Part shown: piece by piece, positions 53,891-62,414 of the stretch
Position numbering within the stretch: the first letter of the stretch is position 1
Layout of the letters: each line of letters begins with the position of its first letter
Source: Rhodospirillales bacterium
GTDB taxonomy: Bacteria; Pseudomonadota; Alphaproteobacteria; Rhodospirillales; Defluviicoccaceae
Assembly (NCBI GenBank): GCA_016712375.1
Contig: JADJRE010000011.1
Coordinates: forward strand, 62,001-126,000
Direction of reading: 5' to 3'
Length of the DNA stretch: 64,000 nt
Position numbers and translations under genes: made by a program
Notes under the pieces: model-generated
What the model was told of the DNA's origin: nothing
Database searches by the model: none
Seen by the model: only the letters and a program-made list of their open reading frames with translations

Positions 53891-56630
53891 ATGCCGAAGA
53901 TTAGCCGCGACCTCGACTTTCTGATCAAATGCCTGCATGAAGTGCTAGTTGAACAGGGAGAGGGCTGCATCGCCGCCAGCCTGCCCTGGCTGCCTGCCCC
54001 GGAGAATGCTGCCGGCGGGGTTGCGGATCCTCGGTCCCGGAACGGTTGCCGCAGGCATATTCCATTGCCTTTACCCTGCTCAACATGGTCGAGGAGAACG
54101 CGTTCGCGCAGAACCACCGGAGGATGGCGGCAGCGGGTGAGCTGGCGCAGCATTCCGGCTCCTGGGAGAACAGCCTGCGCCGGCTGATCGCGGCGGGGTT
54201 CGCACCGGAGGAGATTGCAGCCTCGCTGTCCGAGGTGACGGTTGAGCCGGTGCTGACGGCGCATCCCACGCAGGCACGGCGGCGCACGATGCTGGAGCAC
54301 CAGCGCGAGATCTACCTGCTGCTCGTGCAGCGGGAGAACCAGATGTGGACGCCGGCCGAGCAGGACGACATCCGCGAGCAGATCAAGGCAACCCTGGAGC
54401 GGCTGTGGCGGTCCGGCGACATCCCGTGGGAAAAGCCGGACGTGGCGAGCGAGGTCCGCAACGTCCTGCATTACTTGCGAACGGTGCTGCCGACAGTGCT
54501 GTCGCTGCTGGCCCGGCGGCTGCGCGACGCCTGGCGCGACACCGGTCTCGACCCCTCGCTGCTCGACAACCGGTCGGCGGCGATGCCGCAGTTGACGTTC
54601 GGCAACTGGGTCGGTGGGGATCGCGACGGCCATCCGTTCGTCACCAACGCCGTGACAGCGGCAACGCTTGCGCAGCTGCGCGCCGCAGCCCTGAGCCTGA
54701 TCAGTGAGCAGCTGACGCGGCTGGCAGGCAGGCTTAGCCTGTCCGAGCAGCTACAGACTGCGGGCGAGGCGCTCACCAGCCGCCTGTCGGAGATGGTCGC
54801 CGGGCTCGGTGTGCAGGGGGCGGAAGCACTGAGCCGGAATCCCGACGAGCCGTGGCGGCAGTTCATCAACGCCATGCTGGCAATGCTGCCCGACGGCCAG
54901 CCGGACACGTCGGCCCGCTATTCACGGGCGCGCGAGTTACTCGCCGACCTGGAGCTGCTGCGCGCTGACCTGCTCCGCTGCGGCGCCCGCCGGCTGGCAC
55001 GCGTCGATGTCCGCTCGGTCGCCGACATCGTGCGCAGCTTCGGTTTTCATTCGGCCAGTCTCGATATCCGTCAGAACAGCCGCTTCCACGATAAGGCCGT
55101 CAGTCAGCTGATGCGGGCGGCCGGTATCGACGACAACGACTTTGCCGACTGGAGCGAGTCGAAGCGCCGAGCTTTTCTTGAGCGCGAACTGCAAAGCCCG
55201 AGGCCGTTCACCCGGGCCGATGCGCCTGTCGAGGCGGAAGCGCGGGCGGTGCTCGACTGCTACCAGACGATCGCGGCGGAGCTGGCGACGCATGGACCGG
55301 ACGGCCTTGGCGCGCTGATCGTCAGCATGACGCGCAGCCTTTCCGACCTCCTCGTCGTCTATCTGCTGGCACGCGAAGCGGGCCTGCTGGTTTTTGACGA
55401 AGAGGGACCCTGGTGCCGACTGCCGGTGGTGCCTCTGTTCGAGACGATCGAGGACCTCCAACAAGCTGGCGCCATCATCCGCGAGTTCCTGGCGCATCCG
55501 ATCACCGGGCGCAGCGTAACGGCGCGGGCCCCAGAACGCGGCGAAGGCGACGCCCCGGGTCGCCACCAGGTGATGATTGGCTACAGCGATTCCAACAAGG
55601 ACGGCGGCATTCTCGCGAGCCTCTGGTCGCTTTACCGGGCGCAGCAGGAGCTGAGGCAGGTCGCGGGCGAAGCGGGGTGCACCTGCGCTTCTTCCACGGC
55701 CGCGGCGGGACGATCAGCCGCGGCGCGGGCCCAACGCACCGCTTCCTCGACGCACTGCCGGCCGGCTCCGTCAACGGCAGCGTGCGGCTTACCGAGCAGG
55801 GTGAGACGATCGCGCAGAAGTACGCCAACCGCATCACCGCCACGCACAACCTGGAGCTGCTGACTGCCGGTGCCGTACGTCGGACGTTGCTCGACCGCCG
55901 CCAGCCGTTACCCGATCCGCCGCTCGCCGATGCCTTCGATCGCCTGGCATCAGCCAGCCGCGAAGCGTATCGGGCGCTGGTCGAAGCAGACGGGTTCGTC
56001 GCCTTCTTCTCCCGGGCGACCCCTATCGACGTCATCGAGCAAAGCCGGATGGGGTCCCGCCCGGCCCGTCGAACCGGCGAGCGTACGCTCGCGGATCTGC
56101 GGGCCATCCCTTGGGTGTTCTCCTGGAGCCAGTCCCGCTTCTATCTCTCTGGATGGTTCGGGGTCGGCAGCGCGCTTGCCGCTTTGAAGGCGGAGGAACC
56201 CGACACGTTTGCAGCGCTGGCAGCAGCCAAGCAGGCCCGCAACTGGCCGCCGCTCGACTACATCTTCGGCAACGCATCGACCAGCGTGATGACCGCAAAC
56301 CCAGAGCTGATGCAGGCGTACGCCAGCCTCGTCGAGGACGAAGCGCTGCGAAGGCGCTTTCTGGATGCCATCCTGAGCGAGTTCGCGACCAGCCGGACGA
56401 TGCTGGAAGAATTGCACGGCGGCCGCCTGGAGGCGCAGCGGCCGACGCTCAGCCGCTCGATCGAGCTGCGAGCAGGAGCTCTTCGCACCCTGCATCTGCG
56501 GCAGATCGAGCTGCTCGCCGACTGGCGCCGCACGCAAAACGAGGGCGACGAGGACGCCGCAGCCGAGCTGTTGTCGCAGCTCCTCGTCCTCGTCAGCGCG
56601 ATTGCCAGCGGTCTCGGCACCACCGGCTAG
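53891..56630 (+). CDS. ppc: Phosphoenolpyruvate carboxylase, two one-base frame breaks
   Basis: A cytoplasmic anaplerotic enzyme that carboxylates PEP to oxaloacetate, about 913 residues. The N-terminal part starts MPKISRDLDFLIKCL. The catalytic histidine lies in VLTAHPTQARRR, and GNWVGGDRDGHPFVT and MIGYSDSNKDGG are conserved. The glycine loop is RFFHGRGGTISRGAGPT, and the end SAIASGLGTTG retains the C-terminal glycine. Breaks occur at 54033-54034 (one base gives DPRVPERLPQAYS) and 55674-55677 (one base gives EAGVHLRFFHGRGG). Both are missing G in G runs. The gene is not disrupted by the mobile-element scar that starts four bases after its stop. Confidence 0.93.
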
Positions 56631-56633
56631 AGC

Positions 56634-57227
56634 ATCGGTTCTTCTACGGCGTCACGCTCGGGCACGGCGAGATTCCGGAGCGTATCCCCCGCGCGTGAGC
56701 CGCACAAGCTGCCGGTGGTATTGAACGCCGACGAGGTCGTGCGCTTTCTCGAGGCGGTGCCCAGCCTGAAGACCCGTGCCGCGCTGACAACGGCCTATGC
56801 GGCGGGGCTGCGGGCGTCCGAGGCGGTCGGCCTGAAGGTCGGCGACATCGACAGCGTCCGGATGGTGATCCGGGTCGAGCACGGCAAGGGCGGCAAGGAC
56901 CGGTTCGTCATGCTGTCGGGCCAGCTGCTGGGCATCCTGCGCACTTACTGGCGCCTGGCCCGGCCGAAGTACTGGCTGTTCCCCGGTCGGGACGAGACGA
57001 AGTCGAACGCGCTCGACCAGGCGGCGGCGCTGAAAGACTGGGATCTGCCGGAGGCGTTCCAGCACCTGCGCCATCTCCTCGAAGCGCGCATGGGCAACCG
57101 CGGCAAGCGGGAGTTCATCCAGGTCCTGCGGCTGATGGAGGCGATCCCGATGGATATCGTGGCGAGCGCGGTCACCGAAGCGATCCGGCTCGGCGCCATC
57201 GGTTTTGATGGCGCGGGTTATGTATAA
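56634..57227 (+). pseudogene. Chimeric remnant: tyrosine recombinase fused to IS21 transposase tail
   Basis: The first part (about 56634-57003) resembles an IS-associated phage-type tyrosine recombinase: RFFYGVTLGHGEIPERIP, KLPVVLNADEVVRFLEAV, then the box I arginine in AAGLRASEAVGL and HGKGGKDRFVML. It has lost the C-terminal H-x-x-R and Tyr boxes, so it cannot be active. From about 57003 the same frame continues into the C-terminal end of an IS21 IstA transposase (HLRHLLEARMGNRGKREF, VLRLMEAIPMD, AIRLGAIGFD). A one-base C excess at 56686-56690 breaks the first segment. It is an accretion of two mobile-element relics. Confidence 0.8.
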
Positions 57228-57322
57228 CGCGGTGCTCGGACTTCATTATTAACGGCAAGCACAGAAAAGAGCGGGCAGTTGGCTATTTTCTAGCGTCCTC
57301 AGTTTGACTAACGACCACCGAT

Positions 57323-57490
57323 GTCAATCTCCACGAGGCGGTCCTGACAGGGAAATCTGAGAAGTCAGCGCGGGATTTCTTCTACTACTTTGCTGGCGCG
57401 CCGCCCGCAGCGGTTCGCTACAAGAACTGGAAGATGTACTACGACGAGGCCGATCCCCGTCGCCAGCATCAGCAGGCTGGTTGCCAGTAA
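57323..57490 (+). pseudogene. Arylsulfatase C-terminal fragment
   Basis: A 55-codon open stretch reads LTGKSEKSARDFFYYFAG and AAVRYKNWKMYY, a sequence typical of the C-terminal region of arylsulfatases. Both ends are abrupt: the preceding frame closes at 57305 and the following codons are unrelated. No catalytic Cys/Ser-x-Pro-x-Arg motif is present. It is one more relic in the scar between ppc and the chimeric dehydrogenase. Confidence 0.6.
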
Positions 57491-57542
57491 CGGCGTTCGA
57501 GCATGTTCGGCTTCCCGCGGCCACGTCCCCGTAGAGGCCGGC

Positions 57543-58394
57543 CTAAGCGCAGGCATCGATGCCGGTGAGCTTCAAGCTTTCCTGCCAGAGCTGCCGGCGC
57601 GCCTCGGCATCGTAGGCCTGCGCATGCGTCCGCGCCGGGCGGGTGCGGTCGAAGTATCGGCCGCTGACGCCTTGCAGATCTGCGGAGGTGGCGAGATGGA
57701 GCTCGGCCTCGATGCCGATGTCGACGGGACCCTGGGGCGTCCCGAATCCCTCGCGGACCATCTTGGTATTGAGCAGCGAGCCGGGATGCAGGGCGTTGAC
57801 CGTGACCTCGCCGGGATCGAGGCGGCCGGCAAGCTCGAAGGTGGCCATCACCATCGCGAGCTTGCTCCGGAAATATGCGCGCATGCCGTCGTAGCCGCGC
57901 TCGAACATCAGATCATCGAAGTCGAGCGGCGCTTGGCCGGCCGACGCGACGTTGACGATCCGCGCCGGTGCCCCGGCGCGCAACAGCGGCAGCAGCAGGT
58001 GGGTCAGCAGCAAGGGCGCGAGATGGTTGACCTGCAGGCGGAGTTCGTGGCCGTCGGCGCTGACCTCGCGCTGTCTGCCGCGCGGCCCGGCGCCGATGCC
58101 GGCGTTGTTGATGAGGACATGAAGACGGTCGTGCCGGGCTGAAACCTGCTCGGCCAGGCTACGCACGTCGCGAAGCGCTGCGAAATCCGCCACGTACGTC
58201 TCCAGCCGGTCGTCGTCGGTGGCAGCCGCGATTTCGTCACGCGCCGCCGCAACCCGCTCGGCGCACATCGCGTCGTATTCGGCTTGCGAGCCGTCGCACC
58301 GGTGCACATTGTCTGGCTTCCACAGGGCCACCCATTCGTCCACCCACGCCAACAATTTGGCGTTCTTCGTTCGATCCCGTCCGGTTGCAGTCAT
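57543..58394 (-). CDS. Chimeric gene: PEP carboxykinase (GTP) N-terminus joined in frame to an SDR lacking its N-terminus
   Basis: The first about 46 residues (RTKNAKLLAWVDEW, WKPDNVHRCDGSQAEYDAMCAE) match the start of GTP-dependent PEP carboxykinase. From about residue 48 the sequence is a short-chain dehydrogenase: ARDEIAAATDDDRLETYVADF, VLINNAGIG, and the catalytic Tyr-x-x-x-Lys in RAYFRSKLAM. The SDR TGxxxGIG cofactor-binding segment is missing, so the SDR activity is doubtful. The ATG at 58394 has GGAGGAGA just upstream and would be the native pckG translation start. Whether this is a real deletion fusion or a mis-assembly cannot be told here. Confidence 0.75.
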   Translation of the reverse strand: MTATGRDRTKNAKLLAWVDEWVALWKPDNVHRCDGSQAEYDAMCAERVAAARDEIAAATDDDRLETYVADFAALRDVRSLAEQVSARHDRLHVLINNAGIGAGPRGRQREVSADGHELRLQVNHLAPLLLTHLLLPLLRAGAPARIVNVASAGQAPLDFDDLMFERGYDGMRAYFRSKLAMVMATFELAGRLDPGEVTVNALHPGSLLNTKMVREGFGTPQGPVDIGIEAELHLATSADLQGVSGRYFDRTRPARTHAQAYDAEARRQLWQESLKLTGIDACA

Positions 58395-58617
58395 GATCTC
58401 CTCCTCCGCCCGCGCTGGATCAGGACGCGGAATCGCGGAAACGTAGAGATATGCCGGTGACCGTCCAGCGACCAACTTTGTGGGTTCTTCGGTACGCTGC
58501 CGCGGGAGAGTATCGGAGTGAGGGCGCGGCGTGGCATTGCCGGTTGCTTTTGCCGCCCCGTCCGGCAAGGCTTGGCGGGACAAGTACGCGCCCGCGCACA
58601 GCAGGGAGAACCCGCCA

Positions 58618-58941
58618 ATGATTGTCAGCACCACCGACAGCGTCGACGGCCGCCGCGTCGGCATGTATCTCGGCATCGTCGCCGGCCAGGCGGTGCTCGG
58701 CACCAATTTCGTCCGCGACTTCTTCGCCGGCATCCGCGACATCGTTGGCGGCCGCTCCGGCTCGTACGAGAAGGAACTGCGCAAGGCGAAGCAGGTCGCG
58801 CTGGAGGACATGATCGAGGAAGCCCGCGAGTTGGGCGCGGACGCCATCATCGGCGTCGACCTCGACTACGAGCACATCGGCAGCGGCGAGCGATCGATGC
58901 TGATGGTCAGCGCCAACGGCACCGCTGTGAAGCTGGGCTAG
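58618..58941 (+). CDS. YbjQ/DUF74 family protein
   Basis: A 107-residue homopentamer-forming family protein of unknown function, sometimes called a heavy-metal-binding domain. It shows MIVSTTDSVDGRRVGMYLGIV, GTNFVRDFFAGIRDIVGGRSGSYEKEL and GADAIIGVDLDYEHIG, all characteristic. The ATG at 58618 follows AGGGAGAA and gives the normal length; an upstream GTG adds a non-conserved leader. It is divergent from the chimeric pckG-SDR gene. Confidence 0.92.
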   Translation: MIVSTTDSVDGRRVGMYLGIVAGQAVLGTNFVRDFFAGIRDIVGGRSGSYEKELRKAKQVALEDMIEEARELGADAIIGVDLDYEHIGSGERSMLMVSANGTAVKLG

Positions 58942-59041
58942 CGCCCCGGAACTTGGGATCGTGCCCGACACTTCTTCAGAAGGGCTGTGACCGGCGAAGC
59001 TCTGCCGGTCTCCCCTTTGTCGTTCTGAGGAGGTGTTTTCG

Positions 59042-59611
59042 ATGATGCAATTACACGCCGATCTCTCGCGGCGTCACTTCGCCACGCTGACCGGTGTTGC
59101 GGCGGCCGGTCTGCTCGCGGTTCCGGCAGTGTTGGCGGGCAAGCCGGCCGCTGCGCAACCGTCACCCGCGGCAAGCGGCGGTGACGCCTTCCAGATGCTC
59201 ATCGACGACCACAAGAAAGTCGCGGCACTCATGCAGCAGATCGCCGGCACCGACGATCCAAGCAAGCGGATGTCGCTACTCCGCCAGCTTGCCGACGCGC
59301 TGACCCGCCACGCCGTTGCCGAAGAAAACGTGATCTACCCGGCGGTGCGCCAGATGAGCCTCACGGGCATCGACGCGATGTCGGCCGTCAAGGATCACGC
59401 CGACATCAAAACGTATCTCTACGTTCTGGAGAACACGACCGATAACAAGGAGTGGAAATAACAGTTCGGGGAGCTGCAGGTGGAGGTCAAGAGCCACGTT
59501 GCGTCGGAGGAAAAGGACATGTTCCCAGCGCTCCGTGCAAAGCTGTCCAGCGAGCAGCTCGCGAAGATGATGCAGGCGGTCAACCGCGAAATGAATATGT
59601 GCAAGGCATAG
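59042..59611 (+). CDS. Tat-exported hemerythrin-like protein with an internal stop codon
   Basis: A periplasmic HHE-domain protein, about 190 residues if read through. The twin-arginine signal is DLSRRHFATLTGVAAAGLL. Iron-ligand candidates are LIDDHKKVAAL, RHAVAEENVIYPA and VKDHADIKTYL. An in-frame TAA at 59459-59461 interrupts the last helix. The frame then continues without shift through FGELQVEVKSHVASEEKDMFPAL to a TAG at 59611. Reading AAA for TAA would restore it, so this is a nonsense substitution or an error rather than an indel. The start follows TGAGGAGG. Confidence 0.8.
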
Positions 59612-59896
59612 CTCAGGCCGTCGGGAAGGTTACTCGGTCGGCCCCGTCCGGCCGGGTCCTCCCGGCCGACAGCGCAGTCGCTTCTTTTTCTTTCTGAAAG
59701 AACGAAATCAACCTGCCCGCTGACGTGTGAAGCGGCGCCCGCCCCGCTTGTCACACGACATCTGGCGCATCGGCATCGATCCGTCTATATTGCCCCGTAT
59801 GGAGCCTTCTCTGTGAGTTGAATCACAGGGGCCCGCCCCGCGTCTCGCTCGGCGGGTAACGCATGTCCTTCCAAGGGTCGTCCTGGCTGCGACGGA
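59612..59896. other. Intergenic interval with a hairpin and a pyrimidine-rich tract
   Basis: About 285 bp with no gene. A hairpin at 59650-59667 (stem GGCCGGG/CCCGGCC, TCCT loop) followed 13 bases later by a T/C-rich tract could terminate the hemerythrin transcript. The right end leads to the nuclease start. Confidence 0.4.
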
Positions 59897-59905
59897 GTGC
59901 TGCCG

Positions 59906-60460
59906 ATGTCGCTCATCCCGTGCCCCTTTTTTTCATCGCCCACTGTTCGAAAATTGCCCGCGTTACTGCTTCCCCTGCGGCTACTTACCCTCCTCATAGT
60001 GCTTGTAGCGTCGGGCTCTACGCGAGCCGATGTTATCGGCGAGGCGCAGGTGATCGATGGCGATACCTTGCAGGTGGCAGGCGAGCGGGTGCGCTTGCAC
60101 GGCATCGACGCGCCGGAGAGCAAGCAATCGTGCTCGATTTCAGGCGTCGGCTATGCCTGCGGCGAGAACGCCCGGCGAACGCTGACCGGCGCTACCGCCG
60201 GCAAGGTAGTCACCTGCAAGGGGGAAAAGCGCGACCGCTACGGCCGCTTGGTCGCCGTCTGTTACGCCGGTGACGACGACCTGAACGCGAAGATGGTGCG
60301 CGAGGGCTGGGCACTCGCTTATCGGCGCTACGGCAAGGACTACATCCCGCAGGAAACGCAAGCGCGTGCCGCCAGTAGTGGTCTGTGGCAAGGCCAGTTC
60401 GTCGAACCCTGGGAGTGGCGCAAACAGAGCAGAGAGGCCGCCTGGGAAGCGCGCCGATGA
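59906..60460 (+). CDS. Staphylococcal nuclease-like (SNase) thermonuclease
   Basis: A secreted or periplasmic OB-fold nuclease of about 184 residues. A hydrophobic leader with positive N-region (KLPALLLPLRLLTLLIVLVAS) precedes the SNase domain: VIDGDTLQVAGERVRLHGIDAPES, with the catalytic Arg in this block and in RDRYGRLVAVCYAGDDDLN, and MVREGWALAYRRYGKDY. It contains several cysteines that may form disulfides. The last ATG overlap with radC (ATGA at 60457) implies coupling. The start could be a GTG three codons earlier. Confidence 0.9.
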   Translation: MSLIPCPFFSSPTVRKLPALLLPLRLLTLLIVLVASGSTRADVIGEAQVIDGDTLQVAGERVRLHGIDAPESKQSCSISGVGYACGENARRTLTGATAGKVVTCKGEKRDRYGRLVAVCYAGDDDLNAKMVREGWALAYRRYGKDYIPQETQARAASSGLWQGQFVEPWEWRKQSREAAWEARR

Positions 60461-61554
60461 GCTTGCCGAGGGGCGGGCCAACGATGGGCCAGCTACCAGG
60501 CGAGCCGGCAATGGGAGAGCGGGCAACGGGCGAGCCTGCGACGGGCCTGACGAGCGAAGAGCCGGCGGGCGCGACGGCGCAAACCTCTGGGCTCGCCGAC
60601 GCGCCGCTGCAGGGGCTCGGCCTGTCGGTCACCGAGCACGCGCCCACCGGCGGCGCCACTGTTTTCACCGTCAGGGGCGACACGCATCCGCATCGCGTCT
60701 TGCTGCGTGAACTGGGTGGGCGCTGGGATGGCATCCGGCGTGTCTGGTTGTTCGAAGGCAGCGATCCGCGCGCGGCGCTTCAAGCCCGCGTCGGCAGCGA
60801 CGGCGGGGCGATGGGCCTCTGCGACGTCGCCTCCGCAACAGCGCTGCCGCAGGTGGATCTGCCGAACCGCCCGCACTATTGGGGGCATCGTCAGCGGCTG
60901 CGCAACCGCTTCCTGGCCGGCGCCGATGAAGCGCTACCGGACTACGAACTCCTGGAGCTGCTGCTGTTCTTCGCCATTCCGAAGATCGATACCAAGCCAA
61001 TGGCGAAGCAACTGCTGGGGCGTTTCGGCAGCCTCGCCGGGGTGGTGAACGCTGCGTCGGAGCAACTCGCCGAGATCGAGCGGATGGATCACTTCATCAT
61101 TACCCTGTTCAAGGCGCTGCGGGTATTTGGAGCGCGGCTGGTGCGCGAGGACCTGACCGAGCGGCCGGTGCTCGACAACTGGGACAGGCTGATCGCCTAT
61201 CTGCGGGCGCAGATGGCGCACCGCATGGTCGAGCAGTTCCGCCTGCTGTTCCTTGACCGGCGCAACGTGCTGATCGCCGACGAGAAGCAGCACGAGGGAT
61301 CAATCGATCACACGCCCGTCTATCCACGCGAAGTTGTCAAGCGGGCGCTGGCGCTCGATGCCTCGGCGCTGGTGATGGTGCACAATCATCCAAGCAATCA
61401 TCCGCAGCCGTCCAAACCGGACATCGAGATGACCCGAATCGTGCGCGATGCGCTCGACCGGGTCGGTGTCGTGCCGCACGATCACCTGATCATTTCGCGC
61501 AAAGGCCACACCAGCTTTCGCCAGCTGGGCCTGCTGGAAAACAAGAACCGCTGA
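60457..61554 (+). CDS. radC: RadC/JAB-domain protein with an N-terminal extension
   Basis: A RadC-family protein with a UvrC-like helix-hairpin region and a JAMM metalloprotease-like core. The metal motif is HNHPSNHPQPSKPD (histidines at 309 and 311, aspartate at about 322). Unlike standard RadC (about 225 residues), this one has 365 residues. The first ~60 are Gly/Pro/Glu-rich with short repeats (GEPAMGERATGEPATG). About residues 69-105 form an extra domain-like block (VFTVRGDTHPHRVLLRELGGRWDG) of DUF5710-like style. LLEXLLFFAIPKIDTKPMAKQLLG begins the RadC part. The start overlaps the nuclease stop. Confidence 0.88.
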   Translation: MSLPRGGPTMGQLPGEPAMGERATGEPATGLTSEEPAGATAQTSGLADAPLQGLGLSVTEHAPTGGATVFTVRGDTHPHRVLLRELGGRWDGIRRVWLFEGSDPRAALQARVGSDGGAMGLCDVASATALPQVDLPNRPHYWGHRQRLRNRFLAGADEALPDYELLELLLFFAIPKIDTKPMAKQLLGRFGSLAGVVNAASEQLAEIERMDHFIITLFKALRVFGARLVREDLTERPVLDNWDRLIAYLRAQMAHRMVEQFRLLFLDRRNVLIADEKQHEGSIDHTPVYPREVVKRALALDASALVMVHNHPSNHPQPSKPDIEMTRIVRDALDRVGVVPHDHLIISRKGHTSFRQLGLLENKNR

Positions 61555-61634
61555 ATCCGCGACCGCGCGGACAGCCGCCGCCGATCCACTGCCGCCTTGA
61601 TGCGTATACCGGAAGCTAACCAGGAGACAACCAG

Positions 61635-61781
61635 ATGCAGACAGTGATGTTCATGAAGGCGCTGATGGTGATGGCGGTAGCGGCCACAGTGCTTTGGACC
61701 AGCAGCGACAAGCCGGTGCGGGTGCGTCAGCGTACACCGGGCCGCAAATCACCTCAATATGGTGCCGACCACCAGTCGTAG
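61635..61781 (+). CDS. Possible small membrane peptide
   Basis: A 48-codon frame MQTVMFMKALMVMAVAATVLW and on, ending YGADHQS, with AGGAG eight bases before its ATG. A hydrophobic stretch of about 18 residues followed by basic residues would be a signal anchor. It overlaps the end of the convergent lipoprotein gene by about 28 bp. There is no recognisable homology, so it may be spurious. Confidence 0.35.
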   Translation: MQTVMFMKALMVMAVAATVLWTSSDKPVRVRQRTPGRKSPQYGADHQS

Positions 61782-62167
61782 GCCCAGGGCGAGTCCATCG
61801 AGGCGTCCAACTCCGCCTGCTGCCGGTCTTCGGCGATCTGCTGTTCCACCGAGAGCCGCTGATAGGTCTGGTAGGCCATCTCGTTGCCGATGTAGAGGCA
61901 GCGGCAATAGGTCGCGTCGGCGAACAAGAACTGCGGCTGACCATCCGGCCCTTGCCGGCGCAAGATCTTTCGCTGCTTCATTGCTTGCAGCTTGCTCAGC
62001 TTTTCGGGCGTATCCGCCGCCTTGATCGCGAATCCTCCCGCCGAAAGGAGCTGCTCGGTGCTGTTGGTTTCCTGCCGCTGGATCATCGCGCATCCGCCGA
62101 TCTGAAAGACCAGCAGTACCGCAATAGCAGCGAGCATTGCTGAACGCGAGCAAGAGCGCAGCATCAT
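61754..62167 (-). CDS. Predicted lipoprotein of unknown function
   Basis: A 137-residue protein starting MMLRSCSRSAMLAAIAVLLVF. A lipobox-like QIGGC is at the end of the signal, followed by a helical region with TPEKLSKLQAMKQRKILRRQ and a small motif DATYCRCLYIGNEMAYQTYQRL. It then ends in a tryptophan-rich tail SPWAYDWWSAPY. I do not recognise a family. The open frame extends upstream to 62395, but the leader there is low-complexity and overlaps the MFS gene, so the later start is used. Confidence 0.6.
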   Translation of the reverse strand: MMLRSCSRSAMLAAIAVLLVFQIGGCAMIQRQETNSTEQLLSAGGFAIKAADTPEKLSKLQAMKQRKILRRQGPDGQPQFLFADATYCRCLYIGNEMAYQTYQRLSVEQQIAEDRQQAELDASMDSPWAYDWWSAPY

Positions 62168-62414
62168 CACGTTGATTCCCCGATTGAAACGTCGCCTTGC
62201 GGCCCCGCAGCTTGCTACACCGATTCGGGGTAGAAGCTCAACCAAAACCGCAGGCGGCCCTCTCCGACTCCTCTGACCGGCGATAGTCGTCGGCACTTTG
62301 GGCGACCGCTCTTGGCGAACTACTACCGACCGAGTTCTGAAACGCCTTCGTTTGTCCGCCGCGGCGTCGAGGCGTATACCTTCGCTTCCACCCACTGAGC
62401 CCCACGCGCCGCCC

